A stretch of DNA of 64,000 nt from Mucilaginibacter sp. MD40 (GCF_002288635.1 NZ_NRSW01000001.1:688712-752711); one strand, 5' to 3'. Shown: positions 8,202 through 16,107, counted from the first letter of the stretch. The notes: generated by a model from the letters alone, not told the origin. Program-made: numbers and translations.

Positions 8202-8758
8202 CTTTTTATCCCTTTCCTTATCAGTATATCGCCCAGTTTTCTTTTTGCTCTTAAAAACTGCGTACGTGATGTATTCTCGCTAATATTCAATATCTGCCCT
8301 ATCTCCTCATGGTCGTAACCTTCCAGCAGGTATAACGATATCACCAACCGGTAACCCTCCGGCAGTTCTTTCATGGCCTCCTTTATCTGCGCCACCTGGT
8401 ACTGTACGTCCTCATCATCAAAACTTTCCTCATCGGGTACGTTGTCCAGGTGCCCATCGTCAATCTCTACCAGTTCAAGCCGCCTTTTGCGTAAAAGATT
8501 GATAGAGCGGTTCACCACAATTTGTTTAAGCCACAGGCCAAAAGTAGTATCCTGTCTAAAATCCTTCAGCTTGTGAAAAGCGTCCGTAAACGATTCCTGC
8601 AATACATCTTCCGCCTCGGCAATATTGCCCACTATCCTGAAAGCGGTGTTTAACATCGCTTTGGCGTAAAGGCGGTAAAGCTCATAGCAGGCTTTTTTAC
8701 TGCCCTGCTTACACTCAGCCACAAGGCTGTAATGTTTATCGGTATATACGGCTTCCAA
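8198..8758 (-). CDS. ECF-type RNA polymerase sigma factor
   Basis: A 186-residue sigma-70 family protein. Region 2 spans about 20-90 (YELYRLYAKAMLNTAFRIVGNIAEAEDVLQESF, with the conserved DVLQESF) and region 4 about 125-180 (LPEGYRLVISLYLLEGYDHEEIGQILNISENTSRTQFLRAKRKL). Region 3 and an N-terminal region 1 are absent, as in ECF factors. The longest frame starts at a TTG at 8758, so the exact start is uncertain by a few codons. It is the first gene of an operon with an anti-sigma factor and an envelope protein and probably controls its own operon. Confidence 0.9.
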   Translation of the reverse strand: MEAVYTDKHYSLVAECKQGSKKACYELYRLYAKAMLNTAFRIVGNIAEAEDVLQESFTDAFHKLKDFRQDTTFGLWLKQIVVNRSINLLRKRRLELVEIDDGHLDNVPDEESFDDEDVQYQVAQIKEAMKELPEGYRLVISLYLLEGYDHEEIGQILNISENTSRTQFLRAKRKLGDILIRKGIKR

Positions 8759-8881
8759 ATTGTATTGACAGGTTTCAGGTTAAATGACGCATGCCTTTTA
8801 ACAACGTTGCACGGAGAGTAAAAAAAGTTGGTATCAGAATTAGAGAATTATCAGAATAAACGCATCTACACCTGAATCTTG

Positions 8882-9421
8882 TCAATTATTCGAATTCTGA
8901 TCAAGGTACTTATCTATCACCTCAACAGCCCGCTCGTACCTGTCCTGCCCGGTTCCGGAGATCACGGTATAATTGGCGTTAAGCGCTTTTAGTTCCCGGT
9001 GCCATACCTCCATAAAATGTTCGCGCAGGTGGGGGAAATCGCGCAGGGGGTCGTCCTGCCAGGGCAGGTCAATATCCAGCAGTAGGTACAAGTGGTACGG
9101 GTGGCGGGGTAATTCGTCCAGCACCTCCTGCGGCGAGCTGCCAAATAACTGGTCGCTCCATATTTTAACGGTAATAAAAGTGGTATCGCAAATGAGCAGG
9201 CGGTTAGCTTTGGGCAGTAATTGCTCTTCCAGCGCGAGCTGCCCGTAAAACATGTTCACCTCATCGTGCCAGGTAGGCGGGGCGGTAAGCTTTTCGCAAT
9301 AGCCGCGTGCAAACTCGGGCACCCAAACTGTTTGGTAATGCGCCGCCAAAAAGGCCGACATGGTTGACTTACCGGTAGATTCGGGCCCTACCACAGCTAT
9401 CTTTATAATATCTGATGCCAT
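8882..9421 (-). CDS. NadR-type nicotinamide riboside kinase (AAA ATPase)
   Basis: A 179-residue cytoplasmic kinase. The Walker A motif VVGPESTGKST lies at residues about 10-20, and YCEKL plus LICDTTFITVKIW match the ribosylnicotinamide kinase domain of NadR. The N-terminal adenylyltransferase and repressor domains of E. coli NadR are missing, so this is the kinase part alone. It would phosphorylate nicotinamide riboside to NMN for NAD salvage. Its start codon lies directly against the stop codon of the PnuC gene, so import and trapping of the vitamin are encoded in one operon. Confidence 0.85.
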   Translation of the reverse strand: MASDIIKIAVVGPESTGKSTMSAFLAAHYQTVWVPEFARGYCEKLTAPPTWHDEVNMFYGQLALEEQLLPKANRLLICDTTFITVKIWSDQLFGSSPQEVLDELPRHPYHLYLLLDIDLPWQDDPLRDFPHLREHFMEVWHRELKALNANYTVISGTGQDRYERAVEVIDKYLDQNSNN

Positions 9422-10039
9422 TTATTTTATTTCATTAGGTACAGCCTGCTGCAATTTCCACTCACGGCGCCAATCTATATATCCTTTAGCGGCAATAAGC
9501 GCGTAAATAGCATACATAAGGGCGGTAAGATGCAGGTCTTTAAACATATAAACGCCTACGTATATGACATCAACAAACACCCATAGCAGCCAGTTTTCCA
9601 AAACCTTGCGCGCCAGGAATAACTGCGCCACCAAGCTGCATGACGCCAAAAAACTATCCAGGTAGGGGTATGAGGCGGGCGTGTATTGTAATACCGTACC
9701 CAACACAAAGGTAACCACCACCACCGCGGCAGCCGACAGGCCGGTTTCTTTTAAGGTGACGCGCCTGAGCGGTACTTTTTGCTCGGCGGGCGAATGGCTC
9801 CAGTACCACCAGCCATACATATTCATGCCCAGGAAGTAAAATTGCAGGCCCGTATCGGCATATAAATGTTTCTCAAAAAACAGGAAGATATAAATAGACA
9901 CGCTAATAATGGCCAGTGGCCAGTTCCAAATACTGTTGCGCGCGGCAAGGTAAACGCATAACAGCCCGGTAATAACGGCGATAATCTCCGCTGCCGTTTG
10001 CTGCTGCCACCAGCTTTGCCACATGCTTATCCATTGCAT
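9422..10039 (-). CDS. pnuC: PnuC family nicotinamide riboside transporter
   Basis: A 205-residue inner-membrane protein with about seven hydrophobic segments. The conserved segments WNWPLAIISVSIYIFLF and LQFYFLGMNMYGWWYW are diagnostic of the Pnu family. Pnu proteins carry nicotinamide riboside (PnuC), thiamine (PnuT) or riboflavin (PnuX). The adjacent nicotinamide-riboside kinase gene and the absence of a TPP riboswitch upstream favour PnuC. A near-consensus -7 box (TATATTTA at 10044-10051) sits four bases before the ATG. Confidence 0.85.
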   Translation of the reverse strand: MQWISMWQSWWQQQTAAEIIAVITGLLCVYLAARNSIWNWPLAIISVSIYIFLFFEKHLYADTGLQFYFLGMNMYGWWYWSHSPAEQKVPLRRVTLKETGLSAAAVVVVTFVLGTVLQYTPASYPYLDSFLASCSLVAQLFLARKVLENWLLWVFVDVIYVGVYMFKDLHLTALMYAIYALIAAKGYIDWRREWKLQQAVPNEIK

Positions 10040-10136
10040 GCGGTAAATATAACAGGATATATCAAAAGCCTTTGCAAGGCTTTAACCGTATATTGGTTAA
10101 GTATCATTATTTTTGAAAATCAACGTTTAATATATC

Positions 10137-10625
10137 ATGAAGAAATTACTATTCGGGCTGCTTTTTCTATTGGCCGCTTATACCACGCATGCACAAAACA
10201 AATCGGTTGATCAGATTACCTCGGCCTACATCGGCGTAAAGAACGCCTTGGTAGGCAGCAATGCTACGTTGGCTAAAACCCGCGCCAAGGAGCTGCTTGC
10301 CGCGTTAGCCATACCACCAACGGGACTTACCGCCGCGCAGCAGAAACTTGCCGGCAGCTATGCGGATAAACTGAAAGCCGACAGCCGCGGCATAAGCCAG
10401 GCAACGGATATTGAGCAGCAGCGCAAATATTTTGAAACCCTATCTGCCAATATGTACAGCCTGCTTTCCGGCCTGCAACAGAATAGCGCAACGTTGTATC
10501 AGCAATATTGCCCCATGAAAAAGGCGGCATGGCTAAGCGAAAGTGATGATATACGCAACCCTTATTATGGTGATAAAATGCTGGAATGCGGTACGCTAAA
10601 GGCAACCTTAAAGGCGGCGAAGTAG
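10137..10625 (+). CDS. DUF3347 domain periplasmic protein
   Basis: A 162-residue exported protein with a signal peptide of about 19 residues (...YTTHAQ). The remainder is helical and ends with the signature YCPMKKAAWLSESDDIRNPYYGDKMLECG, typical of DUF3347 proteins. These often accompany or are fused to copper/silver efflux adaptors in Bacteroidetes, and Cys, Met and His in the signature suggest metal contact. No efflux genes are nearby, so metal binding here is inference. Its stop faces the minus-strand DUF4279 gene across 2 bases. Confidence 0.75.
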   Translation: MKKLLFGLLFLLAAYTTHAQNKSVDQITSAYIGVKNALVGSNATLAKTRAKELLAALAIPPTGLTAAQQKLAGSYADKLKADSRGISQATDIEQQRKYFETLSANMYSLLSGLQQNSATLYQQYCPMKKAAWLSESDDIRNPYYGDKMLECGTLKATLKAAK

Positions 10626-10627
10626 GG

Positions 10628-11044
10628 TTAGGCTTCTTCGGCGGACGGCGCATAGATAGAAAGCTCTATGCTAATATTTAGCCCGGCGCAAAGTTTTAAC
10701 AGGTCTGTCGGCAAATATTTCGATTGTACAAATTTACTTTCGTCATACCCGACACCAAAATCTAATACAGCATATTCAATTCCTATTGTTTGGGTAAGCT
10801 TTTGTAGGTGTTTATAATTATCTTTTAAGAACGCAGTCACGTCAGCCACCTGCTCGTTAAACTGATTAAAATCCGCATCACTTGCCGTAAATGAGCAGCC
10901 GCTGTGCGTTAGCTTTTTTCCGTCGGGCTTAGTTTTCAATTTAGGCTCGCCTTTGTGCCAGATGTTTTGGGGCCGCATTGTTGTCGCTAACAAACAATTA
11001 TCTACATCAAAATCTGCACCCAGTATATTGAGATAGCAACTCAT
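10628..11044 (-). CDS. DUF4279-like small protein
   Basis: A 138-residue cytoplasmic protein of unknown function. It opens SCYLNILGADFDVDNCL, then has RPQNIWHKGEPK and a Gly-x-Lys-x-x-x-x-Ser-Gly stretch, which resemble the DUF4279 family often found next to contact-dependent toxins as immunity-like proteins. No toxin gene is nearby. I place the start at the ATG at 11044 rather than 11077 because the conserved strand begins immediately after it. The family assignment is tentative. Confidence 0.5.
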   Translation of the reverse strand: MSCYLNILGADFDVDNCLLATTMRPQNIWHKGEPKLKTKPDGKKLTHSGCSFTASDADFNQFNEQVADVTAFLKDNYKHLQKLTQTIGIEYAVLDFGVGYDESKFVQSKYLPTDLLKLCAGLNISIELSIYAPSAEEA

Positions 11045-11101
11045 GTGATTAGTTTTAAGTGATAAATATATCCACAAATAAGTAGATTAGCGGCAATAGC
11101 C

Positions 11102-12286
11102 ATGAATCAGAACCTGCAAAAGCTTTTCTCCATTGCGCAGAAGCCCGAACGTTTGTGCATCGGCCTCATGTCGGGCACCTCGTTAGATGGCCTGGATATT
11201 GCCCTGTGCAGTTTCAGCGGAAGCGGGATGCAAACCGGATTTAAGCTCCTCAACTTTGTTACCATTCCTTATGAGGATGAATTTAAGGAGCAGGTAAAGC
11301 AGGTATTCGCTAAACGGCAGGCCGACCTGCAGCAGGTTACTCTGCTTAACGCTTTTATAGGTACATATCACGCGCAACTAATACTACAGGCTTTAAAAGA
11401 TTGGGGTGTAAAACCATCTGAGGTAGACTTCATAGCCAGCCACGGCCAAACTATTTACCACGCGCCCAAACACCAGCATGGGCAAGCGGGCTATGGTAAT
11501 GCCACCCTGCAAATTGGAGATGGCGACCACATCGCGGTTAAAACCGGCATCATTACCATTAGCGATTTCAGGCAGAAACACATTGCCGCCGGTGGCGAGG
11601 GCGCGCCGTTGGCCCTGTATGGCGATGTGCTGCTGGGCAGCAGGCCCGGCGAAAACCGCGTGTTGCTTAATATAGGCGGTATTGCCAACCTTACCTATCT
11701 GCCCGGTGATGGCGACCTGTCAAAAGTACTGTCTACCGATATTGGGCCCGGCAATACACTGATAGATGCCGCCTGTCGCGAGCATTTTGGAAAGCCATAC
11801 GATGAGAACGCGGCCATTGCGTATTCGGGTACGGTAAACGAAACACTGCTTGATGCCCTGCTGCATCATCCGTTTTTTAATGAGCGCCTGCCTAAAACCA
11901 CCGGCCCCGAACTGTTTAACCTCGATTATGTAGCCAATGCGCAGCAAGCCACGCGCGATCTTAACATTGCCAAGGCCGACCTGGTTGCCACGCTCAGCGC
12001 CTTTACCGCGCGGACCATTGTACGGTTCATCGCCCAAAATTTCCCGGTGGACGGGTTAAAGATATTCGCCAGCGGCGGCGGTGCCCGCAACCCCTTTGTA
12101 ATGGGGCAGATTAAAAAAGGCTTACCGAAAGCGGCTATTGGCAATACTGCCGATATAGGTATTGATCCTGACGCCAAAGAGGCTATCCTGTTTGCGGCCC
12201 TGGGCAACGAGGCAATTTGCGGGGAGCCTATAGTAATTGGCAACAACCCGGCGGTATTGATGGGTAAGTTTAGTTTTTCGGTGTAA
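11102..12286 (+). CDS. anmK: anhydro-N-acetylmuramic acid kinase
   Basis: A 394-residue kinase of the ASKHA (hexokinase/Hsp70) fold that phosphorylates and opens 1,6-anhydro-N-acetylmuramic acid during peptidoglycan recycling. LMSGTSLDGLDIALC near residue 22 is the family signature, and SHGQTIYH, GDGDHIAV, LLNIGGIANLTYL, DIGPGNTLIDAA and FASGGGARNPFVM follow in the expected order. Length is normal, with no signal peptide. The gene is monocistronic; the downstream region is filled by dispersed repeats. A peptidoglycan-peptide enzyme (dipeptide epimerase, 23576) lies elsewhere in the window but is not linked to it. Confidence 0.95.
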   Translation: MNQNLQKLFSIAQKPERLCIGLMSGTSLDGLDIALCSFSGSGMQTGFKLLNFVTIPYEDEFKEQVKQVFAKRQADLQQVTLLNAFIGTYHAQLILQALKDWGVKPSEVDFIASHGQTIYHAPKHQHGQAGYGNATLQIGDGDHIAVKTGIITISDFRQKHIAAGGEGAPLALYGDVLLGSRPGENRVLLNIGGIANLTYLPGDGDLSKVLSTDIGPGNTLIDAACREHFGKPYDENAAIAYSGTVNETLLDALLHHPFFNERLPKTTGPELFNLDYVANAQQATRDLNIAKADLVATLSAFTARTIVRFIAQNFPVDGLKIFASGGGARNPFVMGQIKKGLPKAAIGNTADIGIDPDAKEAILFAALGNEAICGEPIVIGNNPAVLMGKFSFSV

Positions 12287-12288
12287 GC

Positions 12289-12437
12289 CTCACCTAAATC
12301 CTCTCCAAAGGAGAGGACTTTATAACAAGATTTTTTAGAACCTTCTCCCCTGGAGAGGGCAGGGTGAGGCAAACGCGGGCAGGACTTTATAACAAGATTT
12401 TTAGACTCTCTCTCCCGTAGAGGGCAGGGTGAGGCAA
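12289..12437. repeat. cluster of GGAGAGG/GTGAGGC palindromes with tandem duplication
   Basis: The element contains CCTCTCC-AAA-GGAGAGG and CTTCTCC-CCT-GGAGAGGGC. A segment GGACTTTATAACAAGATTTT is present twice, each time before a second palindrome and a GGGTGAGGCAAA tail. It occupies nearly the whole gap after anmK and is in the opposite orientation to the copy at 1-72. No gene or RNA is seen in it. Confidence 0.65.
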
Positions 12438-12471
12438 ATTATCCTTATATTCGACGCAAAAACAAATACGC

Positions 12472-12918
12472 ATGAACGCATATAAATTCTTCCTTGAATT
12501 TCACTCTGGTTTCAGGTACATCGTAATGGTACTGGTATTGCTGGCCATCCTGGTTGCCTTTGCCGGCCTGTTAGGCAAAAGGCCATATACCAACGGTAAC
12601 CGCAAGCTTAACCTGTTTGCCATGATATCGGCACACGTGCAACTATTAATAGGTTTGGTGCTATATTTTTTAAGCCCTTTTGTACGCTTTGGTAATGGCG
12701 TAATGAAAGATGCCGACGCCCGCTACTGGACGGTTGAGCACCTGGCCATGATGATATTTGCTATTGTTTTAATTACCATCGGGCACTCAAAATCAAAGAA
12801 AGCCACGCTTCCGGGCGAAAAGCACCGCGTGATCGCTTTGTTCTATTTACTGGCCTTTGTTACTGTGGTGGTAGCCATTATACAAAGCCATCGCCCTTTA
12901 TTAGGCATGTCCCACTAA
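12472..12918 (+). CDS. small four-helix membrane protein, cytochrome-b-like
   Basis: A 148-residue inner-membrane protein with four hydrophobic segments (about 14-34, 45-68, 84-102 and 122-140). His residues recur at the membrane edges or within helices (FHSGFRY, SAHVQLLIG, VEHLAMM, IGHSKSK), a spacing reminiscent of small haem-binding membrane proteins. Haem binding is not proven and no CxxCH motif is present. It is a conserved hypothetical in Bacteroidetes as far as I can recall. A near-consensus -7 box (TATATTCG at 12446-12453) lies upstream; the trp leader follows. Confidence 0.6.
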   Translation: MNAYKFFLEFHSGFRYIVMVLVLLAILVAFAGLLGKRPYTNGNRKLNLFAMISAHVQLLIGLVLYFLSPFVRFGNGVMKDADARYWTVEHLAMMIFAIVLITIGHSKSKKATLPGEKHRVIALFYLLAFVTVVVAIIQSHRPLLGMSH

Positions 12919-12934
12919 AAAAGTCGACAAAAAA

Positions 12935-12964
12935 TTTGATAATTCAATTTTCTTTATAAATTTG
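12935..12964 (+). promoter_or_regulatory. trp operon promoter (TTTG-N18-TAAATTTG)
   Basis: A full Bacteroidetes consensus: TTTG at 12935-12938, 18 bases, TAAATTTG at 12957-12964. Transcription would start about 12969-12972, so the leader peptide ATG at 12973 is practically the first codon of the mRNA. Confidence 0.75.
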
Positions 12965-12972
12965 TTCCCGCG

Positions 12973-13056
12973 ATGAATAAAACTATCTACAATAACAGTT
13001 GGTGGCATCTTACAAAAGTAAGACAGCCGGATAGTTTCGTAATATTGCAACACTAA
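12973..13056 (+). CDS. trpL: trp operon leader peptide
   Basis: A 27-codon open frame that begins MNKTIYNNSWWHLTK, with two consecutive Trp codons at 13000-13005 (codons 10-11). It lies between a consensus promoter and a perfect terminator hairpin, directly upstream of trpE. This is the arrangement of a ribosome-mediated transcription attenuator, in which scarce charged tRNA-Trp stalls the ribosome on the Trp codons. The coding sequence downstream of the Trp pair contains GCCGG (13026-13030) and GTTT (13034-13037), which can pair with the left arm of the terminator. Confidence 0.85.
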   Translation: MNKTIYNNSWWHLTKVRQPDSFVILQH

Positions 13057-13116
13057 TCAAATGTAAACCTATTTTGAAACCCGGCGAACGCTCAATTCGC
13101 CGGGTTTTTTTGTTTT
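13026..13116 (+). promoter_or_regulatory. trp attenuator: antiterminator and terminator
   Basis: The terminator is a perfect 12-bp stem (13077-13088 with 13096-13107) with a 7-base loop and seven T from 13105. The alternative pairing is GCCGG at 13026-13030 with CCGGC at 13081-13085, plus GTTT at 13034-13037 with AAAC at 13077-13080, leaving ATA bulged. A ribosome stalled on the Trp codons leaves 13026-13037 free to disarm the terminator, while one that reaches the stop codon (13054-13056) passes or masks it. The pairing was read by eye and not computed. Confidence 0.8.
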
Positions 13117-13143
13117 AAGCGCCCAAGAGAGATCACAACATAA

Positions 13144-14553
13144 ATGAAAACATATAAAATTAACACCACCCATAAAAAGCTGCTGGCCGACACCACTACG
13201 CCCGTAAGCATATACCTGCGGCTGCGCGATGTGTTCCCCAATTCACTGCTGCTGGAAAGTTCAGACTATCATAGCCGCGAGAACAGCTTAAGCTTTGTTT
13301 GCTGCCAGCCTTTCGGCGGCATTGTACTGAACGATGGCGAGCTGAAAAAGAAGTTTCCTGACGGCAGCGAGGAAACCAGCCAGCCCGGCACGTTTGACCT
13401 GGTGGACGAGATCAACCAATTTATCAATCGTTTCGAGGTGGAGGCCAATAACTCTAAAGTGCTTAACAACGGCCTTTTCGGGTATTTTACCCATGAAGCG
13501 GTTGAACATTTTGAAACCATTAAATTAAAACCCTATGGCCCTCACGACCGCAAGATACCGGTAATGCAGTACCATATGTACAGCTACATTATCGCTATTG
13601 ACCATTTTAAGAATGAGCTGTACATTTTCCATAACCAGGTAGAAGGTCAGGAGCAAAGCAACGGTCTGGACCGCCTGGCCGACCTCATCAAGAATAAAAA
13701 CTTTCCTGAATACAGCTTTGACAGTACGGCCGAGGAACAATCTAACCTTACCGGCGATGAATTTATTGCCATTGTGGAGAAAATGAAGCAGCATATTTAC
13801 CGCGGCGATGTTTTCCAGATAGTGCCATCCCGTGCTTTTTCCAAAGCATTTACCGGCGACGAGTTTAACGTGTATCGGGCACTGCGCTCTATTAACCCAT
13901 CGCCGTACCTTTTTTATTTTGATTACGGCGATTTCCGCATCTTTGGCTCATCGCCCGAGGCGCAGATCACCATTAAAAATAATGTGGCCAGCATATTCCC
14001 CATCGCCGGCACCTTTAAACGCAGCGGCGACGATGAAAAAGATGCCGAAATAGCCCGCGCCCTGGAGAACGACCCTAAGGAGTCCGCCGAGCACGTCATG
14101 CTGGTTGACCTGGCCCGTAACGACCTGAGTCGCCATTGTGAAGAGGTAAGCGTAAAGGCATTTAAAGAGGTGCAGTACTATTCTCATTTGATCCACCTGG
14201 TATCACATGTGAGCGGCAGGCTTAAACCCGGCACATCCTCCTTTAAAATTGTGGCCGATACCTTCCCGGCAGGTACACTGAGCGGCGCTCCTAAATACCG
14301 CGCCATGGAAATTATTGACGAGAACGAGAAAACCAAGCGCAGCTTCTATAGCGGCGCGCTGGGCTTTATGGGCTTCAACGGCGATTTTAACCACGCCATC
14401 ATGATCCGCTCTTTCCTCAGCAAAAACAATACGCTGCACTACCAGGCCGGGGCAGGCATTGTAGCCGGGTCGGTACCGGAAAGTGAATTAAAAGAAGTAG
14501 ATAACAAGATAGCAGCCCTGCGCAGGGCAATAGAACTGGCGCAGGAGTTGTAA
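13144..14553 (+). CDS. trpE: anthranilate synthase component I
   Basis: This 469-residue enzyme is the chorismate-binding subunit that, with TrpG, makes anthranilate, the first committed step of tryptophan synthesis. The C-terminal chorismate-binding domain shows RGDVFQIVPSRAFSKAF, FGSSPEAQ, PIAGTFKRSG, DLARNDLSRHCE, FPAGTLSGAPKYRAME and GAGIVAGSVPESE in order. Length is typical of Bacteroidetes TrpE. It is the first structural gene after the attenuator. A PabB role is possible in principle, but the tryptophan leader and trpC downstream settle TrpE. Confidence 0.95.
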   Translation: MKTYKINTTHKKLLADTTTPVSIYLRLRDVFPNSLLLESSDYHSRENSLSFVCCQPFGGIVLNDGELKKKFPDGSEETSQPGTFDLVDEINQFINRFEVEANNSKVLNNGLFGYFTHEAVEHFETIKLKPYGPHDRKIPVMQYHMYSYIIAIDHFKNELYIFHNQVEGQEQSNGLDRLADLIKNKNFPEYSFDSTAEEQSNLTGDEFIAIVEKMKQHIYRGDVFQIVPSRAFSKAFTGDEFNVYRALRSINPSPYLFYFDYGDFRIFGSSPEAQITIKNNVASIFPIAGTFKRSGDDEKDAEIARALENDPKESAEHVMLVDLARNDLSRHCEEVSVKAFKEVQYYSHLIHLVSHVSGRLKPGTSSFKIVADTFPAGTLSGAPKYRAMEIIDENEKTKRSFYSGALGFMGFNGDFNHAIMIRSFLSKNNTLHYQAGAGIVAGSVPESELKEVDNKIAALRRAIELAQEL

Positions 14554-14654
14554 CCCCCTACCCCCCTGAAGGGGGAATAAAATACTATAAAAAAGAATGA
14601 GCACACAAGAAAATAACAGCCAATCCAACTCCCCCTCCAGGGGGCTGGGTGGTA
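14553..14654. repeat. CCCCCT/AGGGGG paired palindrome spanning the trpG start
   Basis: The left half, CCCCCTGAAGGGGGAAT after ACCCCCTA, sits between trpE and trpG. The right half, CTCCCCCTCCAGGGGGCTGGG, lies inside trpG. The halves are inverted relative to each other and each folds on itself. The same two-part element occurs at 17644-17795, 29291-29382 and 36161-36255. Here the start codon of trpG lies between the two halves. Confidence 0.7.
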
Positions 14655-15214
14655 TCCTGATCATAGATAATTACGATTCGTTCACCTACAATTTGGTGCA
14701 CCTGGTAAACGAACTGGGCCTGCAATGCGAGGTTTGGAGAAACGACCAGTTTAAGCTGGAAGATGTGGACCAATTCAGCCATATTATCCTGTCGCCGGGG
14801 CCGGGCATACCGTCTGAGGCGGGTTTATTGTTACAGGTGATAGAAAAATACGCGCCCACCAAGAGCTTGTTTGGGGTATGTTTAGGTCAGCAGGCCATAG
14901 CCGAGGTATTTGGCGGCAAGCTGTATAACCTGCCTCAGCCCATGCACGGTATAGCTACACCCATAAAGGTGACCGACACATCGGAGCCGTTGTTCAGATC
15001 ATTACCTGAAAGCTTTAAGGTAGGGCGGTATCATTCCTGGGTGGTTGAGAAACAACTGCCCGATACGCTGGAAATTACCGCTATTGATGAGCAGGACGGA
15101 TCCGTAATGGCGCTGCGCCACAAAAAATATAATGTGCGCGGTGTACAATTTCACCCCGAATCGGTGTTAACAGAGTATGGGAAAGAAATGATGCAAAACT
15201 GGTTGAACGCGTAA
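14597..15214 (+). CDS. trpG: anthranilate synthase component II (glutamine amidotransferase)
   Basis: A 205-residue class I glutamine amidotransferase that supplies ammonia to TrpE. Cys95 in FGVCLGQQA is the nucleophile, and VQFHPESVLTEYG carries the catalytic His-Glu pair. Family members start directly with an ILIIDNYDSFTYNL strand. Here it begins at residue 20, after a Ser/Asn/Gly-rich tail (MSTQENNSQSNSPSRGLGG) whose second half is encoded by a dispersed palindromic repeat. No ATG, GTG or TTG lies nearer the conserved strand, so the repeat-derived extension seems to be translated. It could also serve PabB. Confidence 0.92.
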   Translation: MSTQENNSQSNSPSRGLGGILIIDNYDSFTYNLVHLVNELGLQCEVWRNDQFKLEDVDQFSHIILSPGPGIPSEAGLLLQVIEKYAPTKSLFGVCLGQQAIAEVFGGKLYNLPQPMHGIATPIKVTDTSEPLFRSLPESFKVGRYHSWVVEKQLPDTLEITAIDEQDGSVMALRHKKYNVRGVQFHPESVLTEYGKEMMQNWLNA

Positions 15215-15239
15215 GTATATTTTCAGATTAATAAAAAAC

Positions 15240-15305
15240 TGTCATTCTGAACAATAGTGAAGAATCCATCCACAAACAGATGCTTCGCTGGCGCTCAGTA
15301 TGACA
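15240..15305. repeat. TGTCATTCTGA...TCAGTATGACA palindromic repeat
   Basis: A 66-base imperfect palindrome with ends TGTCATTCTGA (15240-15250) and TCAGTATGACA (15295-15305) and an inner GTGAAGAATCC / GATGCTTCGC pairing. Elements of this appearance are common between genes in Bacteroidetes genomes, as far as I know. It lies between trpG and trpC, where many relatives carry trpD. Confidence 0.7.
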
Positions 15306-15324
15306 AGCTATTGTAAAAGACACC

Positions 15325-16107
15325 ATGACCATACTTGATAAAATAGTAGAGCAAAAAAAGAAAGAAATAGCCGCTGCTAAACAACTGGTAAGCATCGCAC
15401 AACTGGAGGCTTCGCCTTATTTTGACAGAACGCCCCACTCTTTCAAAGAATTCCTGCTGGCACCGGACCGTACTGGCATCATCGCCGAGTTCAAGCGCCG
15501 CTCCCCATCAAAGGGCATTATTAATGATAAGGCATTGGTTGAAGAGGTGACGCAGGCTTACGCAGCGGCAGGCGCATCGGCATTGTCTGTGTTAACTGAT
15601 GAGCAATTCTTTGGCGGCGCGCAAAAAGATGTGACCGCCGCCCGCAAGGTGAACAAAATCCCTATTTTGCGGAAGGATTTTATGATTGACGAGTACCAGG
15701 TACTGGAAGCAAAGGCTATTGGCGCAGATGTAATTTTACTCATCGCTGCTATCCTTACACCTGAGGAGATCGCACGCCTCGCGGCCGCGGCTAAAAGTCA
15801 TGGTCTTAGTGTGCTGTTAGAGGTACACAACCTGGAAGAACTGCAACGCAGCATTACGCCCAACCTGGATGCCATTGGCGTAAATAACCGTAATCTGGCC
15901 GATTTCAGCGTGTCGGTGGAAACTTCCTTTGAACTGGCAGAGCACATTCCCGATGAGTTCATCAAGATCTCTGAAAGCGCTATCAGCAACACCCATGTGA
16001 TCAAAGACCTTAAAAAAGCCGGTTTCCGCGGGTTTTTGATCGGCGAGAACTTTATGCGCCAGCCTGACCCGGGTGCCGCTATCCGCGAATTTGTAAAAGG
16101 CTTGTAA
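15325..16107 (+). CDS. trpC: indole-3-glycerol phosphate synthase
   Basis: A 260-residue TIM-barrel enzyme that closes the indole ring of tryptophan. The expected motifs appear in order: AEFKRRSPSKG with the catalytic Lys, ASALSVLTDEQFFGG, ILRKDFMIDEYQ with the second catalytic Lys, EVHNLEEL, GVNNRNLADFSV, ISESAIS and GFLIGENFM. Full length and not fused to TrpF. The gap to trpG is 110 bases and is filled by a repeat. The stop codon lies within the loop of a terminator-like hairpin, marking the end of the transcript. Confidence 0.95.
   Translation: MTILDKIVEQKKKEIAAAKQLVSIAQLEASPYFDRTPHSFKEFLLAPDRTGIIAEFKRRSPSKGIINDKALVEEVTQAYAAAGASALSVLTDEQFFGGAQKDVTAARKVNKIPILRKDFMIDEYQVLEAKAIGADVILLIAAILTPEEIARLAAAAKSHGLSVLLEVHNLEELQRSITPNLDAIGVNNRNLADFSVSVETSFELAEHIPDEFIKISESAISNTHVIKDLKKAGFRGFLIGENFMRQPDPGAAIREFVKGL

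Noticed and set aside
9422-10100. Possible TPP riboswitch or PnuT assignment for the Pnu transporter
   Set aside because: No CTGAGA-type TPP core is present upstream of 10039, and the adjacent kinase is of the nicotinamide riboside type.
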